Made by a program: the position numbers and the translations under genes
Shown here: piece by piece, positions 40,442 to 47,972 of the stretch
Position numbering within the stretch: position 1 is the first letter of the stretch
Layout: each line of letters starts with the position of its first letter
NCBI GenBank assembly: GCA_030529365.1
Contig: JAUMXB010000016.1
Coordinates: forward strand, 1 to 52,846
From: Cardiobacteriaceae bacterium
Lineage (GTDB): Bacteria > Pseudomonadota > Gammaproteobacteria > Cardiobacteriales > Cardiobacteriaceae
Length of the DNA: 52,846 bases
Direction: 5' to 3'
Notes under the pieces: model-generated
What the model was told of the DNA's origin: nothing
Seen by the model: the letters and a program-made list of their open reading frames with translations, nothing else
The model's database searches: none

Positions 40442-41725
40442 TCAGGTTTTAGGGAACAGACGCTCCAGTACGATGGCCATGCCGTCTTCGTTGTTGCTGG
40501 CGGTGACGTGTGCCGCCTGTTCGCGGATGGCTTGCGGCGCGTTGCCCATGGCGACGCCGTAACCGGCATGGCGGAGCATGTCGAGGTCGTTGAAATTGTC
40601 GCCGAAGGCAATGAGGGCTTCGCGCGGCACGCCGAGGCGCTCTTGCAGGAAGCGGATGGCGCCGGCTTTGGTCACCGATTTGTGGACGATTTCCAGATAG
40701 GTGTCTTTGGAGCGGCTGATTTGCAGGTGCGGGAAGGCGCTTTTCAGCTCGGCTTCGAGTGCGGCGATGACGGGCGCTTCGCCCATGACGAGGATTTTGT
40801 GCACGTCTGCTAGCGCTTGCGGTTTGGCGGTGGCGGCAAGGCCGGTAATCGCGCCTTCCTGTGCCGTCCAGGCGTTATCCGGCATGGGCGAGTACCACTC
40901 GGTGCCGCGATAGTAGTTGGGCGAGAGTTCGGCGCGGCTTTCGAGCAGGGTTTCAAGTTGGCGCAAGTCGGCGTTGTCGAGCGTGATGCTGTGCAGCGTT
41001 TGCAGGTCGCCGTCGAGAATGAGCGCGCCGTTGAAGGCGATGAGCGGCTGCTTGACGCCAATTTGCGCGACAAAGGGGCTGATGGCAAGTGGCGGTCGCG
41101 CCGAGACGAGGATGAAGGGCAGGCCGAGGCTCGCCACATGCTGCACGGCGGCCAGCGTGCGCGGGCTGATGACGTGCGCGCTGGTGAGCAGGGTGCCGTC
41201 GATGTCGGTAAAGATGGCGCGGTAGGGCATGACTGGCTCCTGGGCAGGGCGGTTGAAAAGATGGGCGAGGGCGTCTTCGCCAGTGAAAAAGGCGGCGGCT
41301 TTTTCGAGGTCGTCGATATGGGCGACGGGGAGGATGAGGTTTTGCCCGGAGAGCAGGGTGAGCACGAGCACGCCGTCTTCGGAGAGGCGCATGGCGGCGA
41401 TGGCTTCATAGGGCCAGTAGCGGCCGCCGGCGGTAAAGCCGTCTTTTTTCAGGCGCCATTTGGGATAGCGCAGGCCGTGGGCAAGGACGAGGGCGAGAAA
41501 TAGCGCGAGCGCGATGATGTTTGGCGTGTTTTTGCCGTGCGCGATTTCGTAGTAGAGACCGGCGACGATGATGACGCTGAAAAAAACGGCATCAGCAAGA
41601 CGGCGGCGCAAACGCACGGCGACCAGGGTGTTGCCGAAGCGTTTGGCTTGCACGAGGCCGTCATAGACGAGGAAGGCGGCGTAGCCGAAGACGAGAAGCC
41701 AGAGGGCGATGGTGGTGAAGGTCAT
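40442..41725 (-). CDS. YobD (DUF986)-HAD phosphatase fusion
   Basis: A 427-residue protein. Residues 1-150 match YobD/DUF986: helices TTIALWLLVFGYAAFLVYDG and ADAVFFSVIIVAGLYYE, then LSEDGVLVLTL and HIDDLEKAAAFF. Residues 166-427 form a Cof-type HAD phosphatase with FTDIDGTLL (D174, D176), VSARPPLAI, and FGDNFNDLDML. In E. coli yobD follows manXYZ; here it follows the second PTS operon but is joined in frame to the phosphatase. The internal ATG (codon 166, at 41230) has AGGAG six bases upstream, whereas the first ATG lacks a Shine-Dalgarno sequence. A separate 262-residue phosphatase could therefore also be made. It may remove phosphate from excess PTS sugar phosphates (inference). Confidence 0.85.
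   Translation of the reverse strand: MTFTTIALWLLVFGYAAFLVYDGLVQAKRFGNTLVAVRLRRRLADAVFFSVIIVAGLYYEIAHGKNTPNIIALALFLALVLAHGLRYPKWRLKKDGFTAGGRYWPYEAIAAMRLSEDGVLVLTLLSGQNLILPVAHIDDLEKAAAFFTGEDALAHLFNRPAQEPVMPYRAIFTDIDGTLLTSAHVISPRTLAAVQHVASLGLPFILVSARPPLAISPFVAQIGVKQPLIAFNGALILDGDLQTLHSITLDNADLRQLETLLESRAELSPNYYRGTEWYSPMPDNAWTAQEGAITGLAATAKPQALADVHKILVMGEAPVIAALEAELKSAFPHLQISRSKDTYLEIVHKSVTKAGAIRFLQERLGVPREALIAFGDNFNDLDMLRHAGYGVAMGNAPQAIREQAAHVTASNNEDGMAIVLERLFPKT
41230..41241 (-). promoter_or_regulatory. Internal ribosome binding site before the HAD domain
   Basis: On the minus strand AGGAG (41241-41237) stands six bases before an in-frame ATG (41230) exactly at the beginning of the HAD domain. 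It is probably a relic of, or an active, independent start for the phosphatase. Confidence 0.55.
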
Positions 41726-41762
41726 GAGGGAGTGAATTGGTGAAAATGCACGATGTTAAGCG

Positions 41763-41822
41763 TTTTTGATAGTTCTTTTTATCACGTTAAGCGCTTATTA
41801 GCGATAAAAAATGATTATTTTT
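41763..41822. repeat. AAGCGCTT single-core element 14
   Basis: One core at 41789-41796 has arms TTCTTTTTATC and GATAAAAAATGATTATTTTT. It lies upstream of the YobD-HAD gene and downstream of the second PTS operon. Confidence 0.75.
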
Positions 41823-41833
41823 GGATGTTTTTT

Positions 41834-41935
41834 GCAGGTTGGGGTGAGCGCAGTGAATCCCGCAAATGATTTTCAATGTTGGGGTTCGTGCTGCGCACTT
41901 ACCGCCAACCTACAAATGGTGGGCTTACGCCCACC
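41834..41935. repeat. CAGGTTGG...CCAACCTAC repeat plus GGTGGGC hairpin
   Basis: 41834-41913 is a shortened copy of the 17463 element (GTTGGGGTTCGTGCTGCGCA inside). It is followed at once by the perfect hairpin GGTGGGC-TTAC-GCCCACC (41918-41935), which lies 13 bases beyond the IID stop codon and may help terminate PTS operon 2. Confidence 0.5.
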
Positions 41936-41947
41936 CTACATTGTGGT

Positions 41948-42790
41948 TTATGCGAGTATCTTCAGCCAGTAGCCGAGGATGCCGATGCCGAAGATGCCGA
42001 AGATGAGCCACAGCGCGTTCACGCCCTTGCGCAGGAGGTACATGCACAAGAAGGTGAGCGCCAGCGCGGGCAGGCCGGGCATGAGGCTGTCGAGCACGGA
42101 TTGCACGGTGGTGACTTGCTTTTCGCCGATCTGGTTTTCAAATTCGGAGAGCACGAAGGGGATGTTGATGTTGGTCCATTTGTTGACCAGCGCCCCCATG
42201 ACGAACAAACCGAGAATCGATGCCGCTTCGGTGATTTTCTGCAAGACGCCGCCGCCCATGTCGGAGACGATTTCGAGGCCCTTGCGGTAGCCGTAATGAA
42301 TGCCCCAGTAGCGCACGAAGAGGCGCACGGCGTTAAAGAGGAAGAAGAATAACAAGGGACCGAGGATGCTGCCGCTTTGCGCGATGCCCGCGCCGAGGGC
42401 GGCAAATACCGGTCGCGCCGTGCCCCAGAAGATGGGGTCGCCCACGCCGGCCAAAGGGCCCATGAGGCCGACTTTGACGCCGTTGATGGCGGCATCGTCG
42501 ATCGGCGCGCCGTTGGCACGTTCTTCTTCCATGGCGAGGTTGACGCCGAGGATGGGGGCGGTGACGAAGGGCTGGGTGTTGTAGAACTCGAGGTGGCGCT
42601 TGATGGCGTCCTTGCGTTCCTGCGAGTTTTCATCGGGATAGAGCCTGCGGATGGCGGGCGCGATGCCGAAGGCGTAACCAAGCCCTTGCATGCGCTCGAA
42701 GTTCCATGAGCCTTGCAGGAAATTGGAGCGGATGAAGCAGGCGTTGAGATCGGCTTTGGTGAGGTGGATTTTTTTGTCTGTGGTTTCCAT
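41948..42790 (-). CDS. manZ: PTS mannose-family IID component (operon 2)
   Basis: A 280-residue membrane subunit with the IID signatures NFLQGSWNFERMQGLGYAF, HLEFYNTQPFVTAPILGV, AMEEERANGAPIDD and VGLMGPLAGVGDPIFWGT. It is clearly paralogous to the protein at 37559-38392. It is followed by the yobD-like fusion gene, the same order as E. coli manXYZ-yobD, which favours operon 2 as the manXYZ equivalent. Confidence 0.92.
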   Translation of the reverse strand: METTDKKIHLTKADLNACFIRSNFLQGSWNFERMQGLGYAFGIAPAIRRLYPDENSQERKDAIKRHLEFYNTQPFVTAPILGVNLAMEEERANGAPIDDAAINGVKVGLMGPLAGVGDPIFWGTARPVFAALGAGIAQSGSILGPLLFFFLFNAVRLFVRYWGIHYGYRKGLEIVSDMGGGVLQKITEAASILGLFVMGALVNKWTNINIPFVLSEFENQIGEKQVTTVQSVLDSLMPGLPALALTFLCMYLLRKGVNALWLIFGIFGIGILGYWLKILA

Positions 42791-42801
42791 GATGTGCTCC
42801 C

Positions 42802-43608
42802 TTAATCCAGTTGGTTATCCAGTTTGTTGCGGCCGTTGGCGGCGCTTTGCGCGCTGCCGGCGATGCCCTTGTGGTATTTCGGGTGCATCTGGATATAGAA
42901 GTAGGCGAGGGCGACGCCGAGGACACCCAGGGCGACGAGGTTGAAGTTGGTGAACGCGGCGACGACAAAGCCGACGAAGAAGAACATCATGAGATGCGGC
43001 GCACGCATCATGTTGATCACCATCGCATAACCGACGACGACGATCATGCCGCCCGCGACGTTCAATCCGCCGGTGACCACTTCCGGGATGCTGTCGAGCA
43101 TGTTTTTCACGGCATCGGTGCCCACGGTGGCGGCAACGATGACGGCGGGAATGGCCACGCGCATCGCCTGCATGAGCAGGGCCGTCAGGTGGAAGAAGGT
43201 GATGGTGGAGAGTTTGCCGGTCTGCGCGGCGCGGTCGGCGGCGTGGTGGAAGGCAACGGCGGCGGTGCGCACGAGAATGGTGAGCACCTGTCCGGCGGCG
43301 GCGAGCGGAATGGCGAGCGCGATGCCGGTGCCCATGTCCTGCTTGCCGGCTATGACGAGGATGGTGGAGATGATGGAGGCGAGTGCCGCATCGGGAGCGA
43401 GTGCTGCGCCGATGTTCATCCAGCCGAGTGCCATCATTTCCAGGGTGCCGCCGATCATGATGCCGGTGGTCATGTCGCCGAGCACGAGGCCGGTGAGGGT
43501 ACAGGCAATGAGCGGGCGGTGCGTCTGGAATTCATCGAGTACCGATCCGGCGCCGGCGAGGCAGCCGACGAGAAAGACGAGCACGATTTGCAGGGTGGAG
43601 AGTTCCAT
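42802..43608 (-). CDS. manY: PTS mannose-family IIC component (operon 2)
   Basis: A 268-residue membrane subunit starting MELSTLQIVLVFLVGCLAGA, with LDEFQTHRPLIACTLTGLVL and GWMNIGAALAPDAALASI. The C-terminal 25 residues are polar and cytoplasmic. Spacing to EIIAB is 2 bases and to IID 11 bases. Confidence 0.93.
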   Translation of the reverse strand: MELSTLQIVLVFLVGCLAGAGSVLDEFQTHRPLIACTLTGLVLGDMTTGIMIGGTLEMMALGWMNIGAALAPDAALASIISTILVIAGKQDMGTGIALAIPLAAAGQVLTILVRTAAVAFHHAADRAAQTGKLSTITFFHLTALLMQAMRVAIPAVIVAATVGTDAVKNMLDSIPEVVTGGLNVAGGMIVVVGYAMVINMMRAPHLMMFFFVGFVVAAFTNFNLVALGVLGVALAYFYIQMHPKYHKGIAGSAQSAANGRNKLDNQLD

Positions 43609-43610
43609 GG

Positions 43611-44648
43611 TCAGGCTCCTGGATTAGCGGGTTTGTATTTGTCGGCAATGAGTTGCAGCACGGGCACTTTCTTGTCGGAGGCGACTTTGCGCACTTCGAG
43701 TTCGATGCCGTGCTGATCCAGCTCTTTGAAGGCGGCGATGTCTTTTTCATCAACTGAAACAGAAGTATCGAGCATCACTCGCCCTTCTTTATAGGCCATG
43801 CCGCCGATATTGATGGATTTGATCGGCACGCCACGGCGCACAAGTTCGAGGGCGTCGCTGGGGTTGGTGAAAAGCAGCATCACTTTTTCGCCGGCATATT
43901 CGGGGTTGTTATAGACGCGGATCATTTTGTCGATATCAACGACGTGCGCGGTAACGCCCGGCGGCACTGCCTGCTTGAGCATGGTGGCGCGGGTTTTGTC
44001 TTTCACGACCTGGTCATTGACGACGATGATGCGGCTGATGCCGGTTTCTTTCGTCCAGCGCGTGGCGACCTGGCCGTGAATCAGGCGGTCATCGATACGC
44101 CAGAGACCGAATTGCATGTGCTTGCCGGGGATCACGGCTTTCGAGGCTTCGGCGCGCAGGCGCTGGATTTCGGGATCGTTGTCATCGAAATCGGCCGCAG
44201 GCGCTTCGGCTTGCGGCGCGCTGGCCGCGGCGGGCGGCGCGGTTTTTTGCGCCCTGGTTTTGAGCGCTTTCACGCCATCCGCGCCTTCATTGAGCGCGGT
44301 TTGCACGAGCGCGGCGAGGTCGTCGGTATCATCGCGTTCCATCAGGACGGAGACGAGCATGGGGATGTTGACGCCGCAGACGACTTCGCAATCTTCGCGT
44401 TCGCCGGCAATGAGGCTTGCGGCATTGAAGGGCGTGCCGCCCCAGAGATCGACGAGCAACAAAAGCCCGGCTGCTGTATCGAGTTCGGCGGCGGCGGCGC
44501 GGATTTTCCCGCCCAGCACTTCGCCGTTCTCGCCGGGCACAAAATCAACGCAGCGCACGTTTTCCTGCTCGCCGACGATCATCTCGCAGGTATCGAGAAG
44601 CGCCCTGGCGGCATGGCCGTGCGTGGTGATGACAACGGCAATGGACAT
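43611..44648 (-). CDS. manX: PTS mannose-family EIIAB component (operon 2)
   Basis: A 345-residue cytoplasmic protein. The IIA domain has His10 (VVITTHGHAARALL) and LLVDLWGGTPFNAAS. The linker (about 132-175) is Ala/Pro-rich and partly acidic. The IIB domain carries His191 in RIDDRLIHGQVATRW. The longer linker distinguishes it from the operon 1 paralogue. It is the first gene of the operon. The 265 bases upstream (44649-44913) show no gene. Confidence 0.93.
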   Translation of the reverse strand: MSIAVVITTHGHAARALLDTCEMIVGEQENVRCVDFVPGENGEVLGGKIRAAAAELDTAAGLLLLVDLWGGTPFNAASLIAGEREDCEVVCGVNIPMLVSVLMERDDTDDLAALVQTALNEGADGVKALKTRAQKTAPPAAASAPQAEAPAADFDDNDPEIQRLRAEASKAVIPGKHMQFGLWRIDDRLIHGQVATRWTKETGISRIIVVNDQVVKDKTRATMLKQAVPPGVTAHVVDIDKMIRVYNNPEYAGEKVMLLFTNPSDALELVRRGVPIKSINIGGMAYKEGRVMLDTSVSVDEKDIAAFKELDQHGIELEVRKVASDKKVPVLQLIADKYKPANPGA

Positions 44649-44913
44649 TTTCCCTCCTTTTGTCAGGGATATGGATGATCAGGCACGAGATGCGGCTGAC
44701 GGAGGGATTCTAACGGTTTTCTCAAGCGATGGAAATGATGCGGAGAGATAAGGTGTCGTTATTCAATAAAAAATTTAAATGATGATAAGCAGGGAAATCT
44801 GCTGGTTGCGTTTGTCACGGCAAAAACCATGCCGGATGGTTCGCTGCAAGCGTGATGCGGTCGGGGTTGGCTGCCCGGTGTTTGGTAAAAATGTATATTT
44901 CACAATTGTTGAA

Positions 44914-44996
44914 AAAATGATAAATATTCTCATGATAAAGCGCTTATCGTGAGAAATTTTATCACAACAAGCGCTTGTTGATGAGAAAAAATACCA
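44914..44996. repeat. AAGCGCTT double-core element 15
   Basis: Cores lie at 44938-44945 and 44969-44976 (31 apart) with GTGAGAAATTTTATC between. The right arm GATGAGAAAAAATACC abuts the lemA stop codon (44998-45000, minus strand). Confidence 0.88.
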
Positions 44997-44997
44997 T

Positions 44998-45579
44998 TCA
45001 GCCAAAGTTCACTTTGACAGGCTGGCGTTTTTCGGTGATGTCGTCAATTTCCAGCCATTCGCGAACCTTGAAGCCGAACAGGGCAGCGATGATGTTGTTG
45101 GGGAATTGCTGGGCGGTGTTGTTGTATTCGGTGACGCTGTCGTTGAAATGCTGGCGGGCAAAGGCGACGCGATTCTCGGTGGAGGAGATTTCTTCCTGCA
45201 AATCGCGCATTTGCTGGTCGGCTTTCAATTCGGGATAGGCTTCGAAGGTGGCATAGAGGCCGCCGAGCTGGGTATTGAGCGCCTGTTCGGCGCGGGCGAG
45301 TTGCGGGAGCGCTTCGGGATTGCGTCCGGCCTCGTGCAGGGCGCTGGCTGCCTGGTTGCGCGCGGCAGTGACGCGGGTGAGCGTTTCCTGCTCGTGTTGC
45401 AGATATTTTTTCGCCACTTCCACGAGATTGGGGATGAGTTCATAGCGCCGCGTGAGCTGCACGTCGATTTGCGCGAAGGCGTTGTCCACGTCGTTTCTGC
45501 GGCGTACCAGCGTGTTGTAAAAACTGACAACGGCGATTACGGCGATGGCTGCCAGGGCGAGAATGATCCATCCGAACAT
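44998..45579 (-). CDS. lemA: LemA family protein
   Basis: A 193-residue protein with one N-terminal membrane helix (MFGWIILALAAIAVIAVVSF) and a long helical body containing the LemA core: RRNDVDNAFAQIDVQLTRRY, ELIPNLVEVAKKYL, and FARQHFNDSVTEYNNTAQQF with PNNIIAALFGF. Function is poorly defined. LemA often neighbours htpX, which here lies 9 kb away. The start at 45579 has GGAGG upstream. Confidence 0.92.
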   Translation of the reverse strand: MFGWIILALAAIAVIAVVSFYNTLVRRRNDVDNAFAQIDVQLTRRYELIPNLVEVAKKYLQHEQETLTRVTAARNQAASALHEAGRNPEALPQLARAEQALNTQLGGLYATFEAYPELKADQQMRDLQEEISSTENRVAFARQHFNDSVTEYNNTAQQFPNNIIAALFGFKVREWLEIDDITEKRQPVKVNFG

Positions 45580-45642
45580 GATTGCCTCCGCGAAAGTTTG
45601 CGACAGCCGGACTATAGCAGCGGCCAGTTGTGATGGCAAAAT

Positions 45643-45670
45643 TTGTCTGCGGCGGTTTTTCGCGTACAAT
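45643..45670 (+). promoter_or_regulatory. Promoter of rnpB
   Basis: TTGTCT (45643-45648) and TACAAT (45665-45670) are spaced by 16 bases. The predicted start lies seven or eight bases downstream, exactly at the 5' end of the RNase P RNA. Confidence 0.65.
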
Positions 45671-45677
45671 CCGCGCC

Positions 45678-46009
45678 GAGCCGGCCAGACAATCGCTCGC
45701 GTTTGCGGGAGGAAAGTCCGGGCTCCACAGGGCGAAGTGCCGGGTAACGCCCGGGCGGCGCGAGCCGACGGAAAGTGCCACAGAAAATATACCGCCCCTT
45801 TGGGGGTAAGGGTGAAATGGTGCGGTAAGAGCGCACCGCGTTTTTGGTAACAGAAACGGCAGGGTAAACCCCACTCGGAGCAAGACCAAATAGGGAATCG
45901 ATGCGGCGGCCCGTCGTGATTCCGGGTAGGTCGCTACAGGTAGCCGGTAACGGCTATCGCAGATGAATGATTGTCCTCGACAGAACCCGGCTTATCGGCC
46001 GGCTCACCT
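45678..46009 (+). ncRNA. rnpB: RNase P RNA (type A)
   Basis: The catalytic RNA of RNase P, about 332 bases. The terminal helix P1 pairs GAGCCGGCC with GGCCGGCTC. Universal elements are present: GAGGAAAGTCCGGGCTCC, GTAACGCCCGGG, GGTAAGGGTGAAATGGTGCG, GGTAAACCCCACTCGGAGCA, and ATGAATGATTGTCC with ACAGAACCCGGCTTA near the 3' end. The 3' end CTCACCT corresponds to the CACCU end of E. coli M1 RNA. The tRNA-Arg gene begins at the very next base. Confidence 0.97.
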
Positions 46010-46086
<77 letters not shown>

Positions 46087-46139
46087 TTTTTGTTTTTCTC
46101 CGTCTATAATGCGTGTCCGCACAGATGATTGGAGAAAAA

Positions 46140-46547
46140 ATGGAATTTATCCATCAAAACATCGATCAGGCGCTGGAAAAAGATCAGGCCTATATCGAAA
46201 AGCTCTGCAACACGTTTTCCTTTACAGTGGTCTCGCGCGACAAGAATGCGCAGGGGCTTTTTCGTTCCCTGACGCTGGATACGGCGCTGCCCTGGAAAGT
46301 GGACGGGCAGGAGCATTCCCTGAAGACGCTGCTGGAATTGCGCTATGACCTGCATCATGGCGAGCGGCATACGGTGGCCAAGGTGGTGTATATCGACAGC
46401 GTGACCTATCTCGATCAGCATCGCCTGCTCAAGCATCATCAGGCGGTATTCAGCGACCGTTATTTCGATGAGCATACGCGCAACATTTTCCAGCACTTCG
46501 ATGAAGTGGTGAATGCCTATTTGCATGATGTGGGCGCGATTACCTGA
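46140..46547 (+). CDS. Hypothetical protein, 135 residues
   Basis: It starts MEFIHQNIDQALEKDQAYIE and ends HDVGAIT. It appears soluble with mixed helix and strand, without signal peptide; HHGERHTVAKVVYIDSVTYL is a central strand-rich segment, and the second half contains many His and Asp. GGAG lies five bases before the ATG. It is probably downstream of rnpB/tRNA-Arg in the same transcript. No family was recognised. Confidence 0.7.
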   Translation: MEFIHQNIDQALEKDQAYIEKLCNTFSFTVVSRDKNAQGLFRSLTLDTALPWKVDGQEHSLKTLLELRYDLHHGERHTVAKVVYIDSVTYLDQHRLLKHHQAVFSDRYFDEHTRNIFQHFDEVVNAYLHDVGAIT

Positions 46548-46555
46548 AAAGGGAT

Positions 46556-46640
46556 AGTTATTTTTTCTCATGATGAAGCGCTTATGGTGAGAAATTTTCT
46601 CAATGTAAGCGCTTTGTTATGAGAAAAAACGACTGTTTTT
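46556..46640. repeat. AAGCGCTT double-core element 16
   Basis: Cores lie at 46576-46583 and 46607-46614 (31 apart) with GTGAGAAATTTTCTC between. It lies between the convergent 3' ends of the genes ending at 46547 (plus) and 46658 (minus), where it could serve both. Confidence 0.9.
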
Positions 46641-46657
46641 CGGTGTTTTTTGAGCGG

Positions 46658-47038
46658 CTATTGGCAAGGATGCTGGAACGTGATGATCTGTCCGTCATGC
46701 TGCACGCGGGTTTGCTGCGCGCAGAGGGGAGCGAAACGCCGTTCGCTGCGGATGTATGGCGGAGAGGGCGGCGCAACCGGCGCGGGATAGGCGTATATCA
46801 CGGGCGGTGGCGCGGGCGGCGCCTGATGCAGGGAAAGGGATTGCCCGCCGTGCTGAAGATGGAGATCGACGGCGGGCGGGATGTAGCCGCTTTCCTGCCA
46901 ATGCATCTCGTTGCTGTGATGCAGGCTTTGTCCGCTGCCGTAGCGGACATGGCTGTGATGATGGTAGTCGCCCCGGTATTCGCTTTGCACGCAGGCGGCA
47001 AGCAGGCAGATGACGAGGGCGGGTAAGGCCGTTTTCAC
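46658..47038 (-). CDS. His- and Pro-rich lipoprotein, hypothetical
   Basis: A 126-residue protein with lipobox MKTALPALVICLLAAC (lipidated Cys16). A His-rich stretch (DYHHHSHVRYGSGQSLHH) suggests metal binding, followed by a proline-rich region (QAPPAPPPVIYAYPAPVAPP) and two further Cys near the C-terminus. The start is GTG at 47038, overlapping the hpt stop as GTGA, so it is translationally coupled to hpt. No family was recognised. Confidence 0.65.
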   Translation of the reverse strand: MKTALPALVICLLAACVQSEYRGDYHHHSHVRYGSGQSLHHSNEMHWQESGYIPPAVDLHLQHGGQSLSLHQAPPAPPPVIYAYPAPVAPPSPPYIRSERRFAPLCAQQTRVQHDGQIITFQHPCQ

Positions 47039-47586
47039 GGATTTTTCAGGGCATAGATGCCGGGCAGATGGCGGAAATAGCCGTGATAATCCATGCCGCA
47101 GCCGTAGATATAGCGGTCTTCCACGTCGGTGCCGATGAAATCGGCGTGGAAATCGGGGACCTTGCGATCATGCAATTTGTTGATCAGTACGCAGGTCTTG
47201 AGTGATGCAGGATTTTGCGCTGCCAGTTCATCAATCACGGCTTTCAGGGTAATGCCTTCATCGAAAATATCATCGATCAGCAAGACATGTTCACCTGCAA
47301 CCGGACTGCGCGGACGCATTTTCCATTCCAATCCAGCACCCTGATTGTTGCGATAGCGCGTGGCGTGGAGGTAATCCATGCGGTGGAAAAAGGTCAGGCG
47401 AGTCAGAAGTTGTCCGGCCGGGATCAGACCACCGTTCATCACGACCATAACCAGCGGGTTCAGGCCGGCATAGTGCAGGTTGAGCTGGGCGGCGAGATGA
47501 TCATAGGCGGCGTTGATCTGCGCGGCGTTGATCAGGCATTCGGAACGGCGCAGGACGTCTTCAAGTTCTTGGTTGCTCAGTGTCAT
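47035..47586 (-). CDS. hpt: Hypoxanthine-guanine phosphoribosyltransferase
   Basis: A 183-residue type I PRTase that salvages hypoxanthine or guanine to nucleotides. The PRPP-binding loop VLLIDDIFDEGITLKAV is clear, and VVMNGGLIPAGQLL precedes it. The C-terminal IYGCGMDYHGYFRHLPGIYA resembles the hpt forms of pseudomonads. It is part of an operon nagZ-dsrE-like-hpt-lipoprotein on the minus strand. Confidence 0.9.
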   Translation of the reverse strand: MTLSNQELEDVLRRSECLINAAQINAAYDHLAAQLNLHYAGLNPLVMVVMNGGLIPAGQLLTRLTFFHRMDYLHATRYRNNQGAGLEWKMRPRSPVAGEHVLLIDDIFDEGITLKAVIDELAAQNPASLKTCVLINKLHDRKVPDFHADFIGTDVEDRYIYGCGMDYHGYFRHLPGIYALKNP

Positions 47587-47594
47587 AAATGTTC

Positions 47595-47963
47595 TCAGTA
47601 GGTTAGGGTGGTAACGTTGCTGTTCATGATTTCGCCGACGATGTAGCCGCTGCTCACGACTTCGTCGATTTCGGGAATGAGGTTGTCGCCCCACTGCTGC
47701 ACCACGAACTTGCTTGCCTTGATGCGTACACCGTTTTGGTAGGCCTCGCAAAGCAGGTCGTAAATGCTTTCGTCGGCCTTGCGCGGCGAGGGGATTTTTT
47801 CCGCGAATTTGCGGATGGCGAGCTGCCCGGCCTGGCCAGAGAGGATAATTTCCGCGTGGTATTCCATGGAAGCGGCAATGGTGGCGTGATAAATCGGCTC
47901 GAAGAGCTCGGTGGGGTTGTCGGGGTTGCTGTTCAGCATGATGACGACAAGTTTTTCGGCCAT
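47595..47963 (-). CDS. DsrE-like family protein
   Basis: A 122-residue protein starting MAEKLVVIMLNSNPDNPTEL. The Rossmann-like layout with AASMEYHAEIILSGQAGQLA, VRIKASKFVVQQWGDNLIPE and SSGYIVGEIMNS fits the DsrE/DsrF/TusD fold. It has a single short hydrophobic core and no conserved catalytic Cys, so sulfur transfer is doubtful. It lies between nagZ (9 bases) and hpt (8 bases). Confidence 0.65.
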   Translation of the reverse strand: MAEKLVVIMLNSNPDNPTELFEPIYHATIAASMEYHAEIILSGQAGQLAIRKFAEKIPSPRKADESIYDLLCEAYQNGVRIKASKFVVQQWGDNLIPEIDEVVSSGYIVGEIMNSNVTTLTY

Positions 47964-47972
47964 GGGGTGTCC

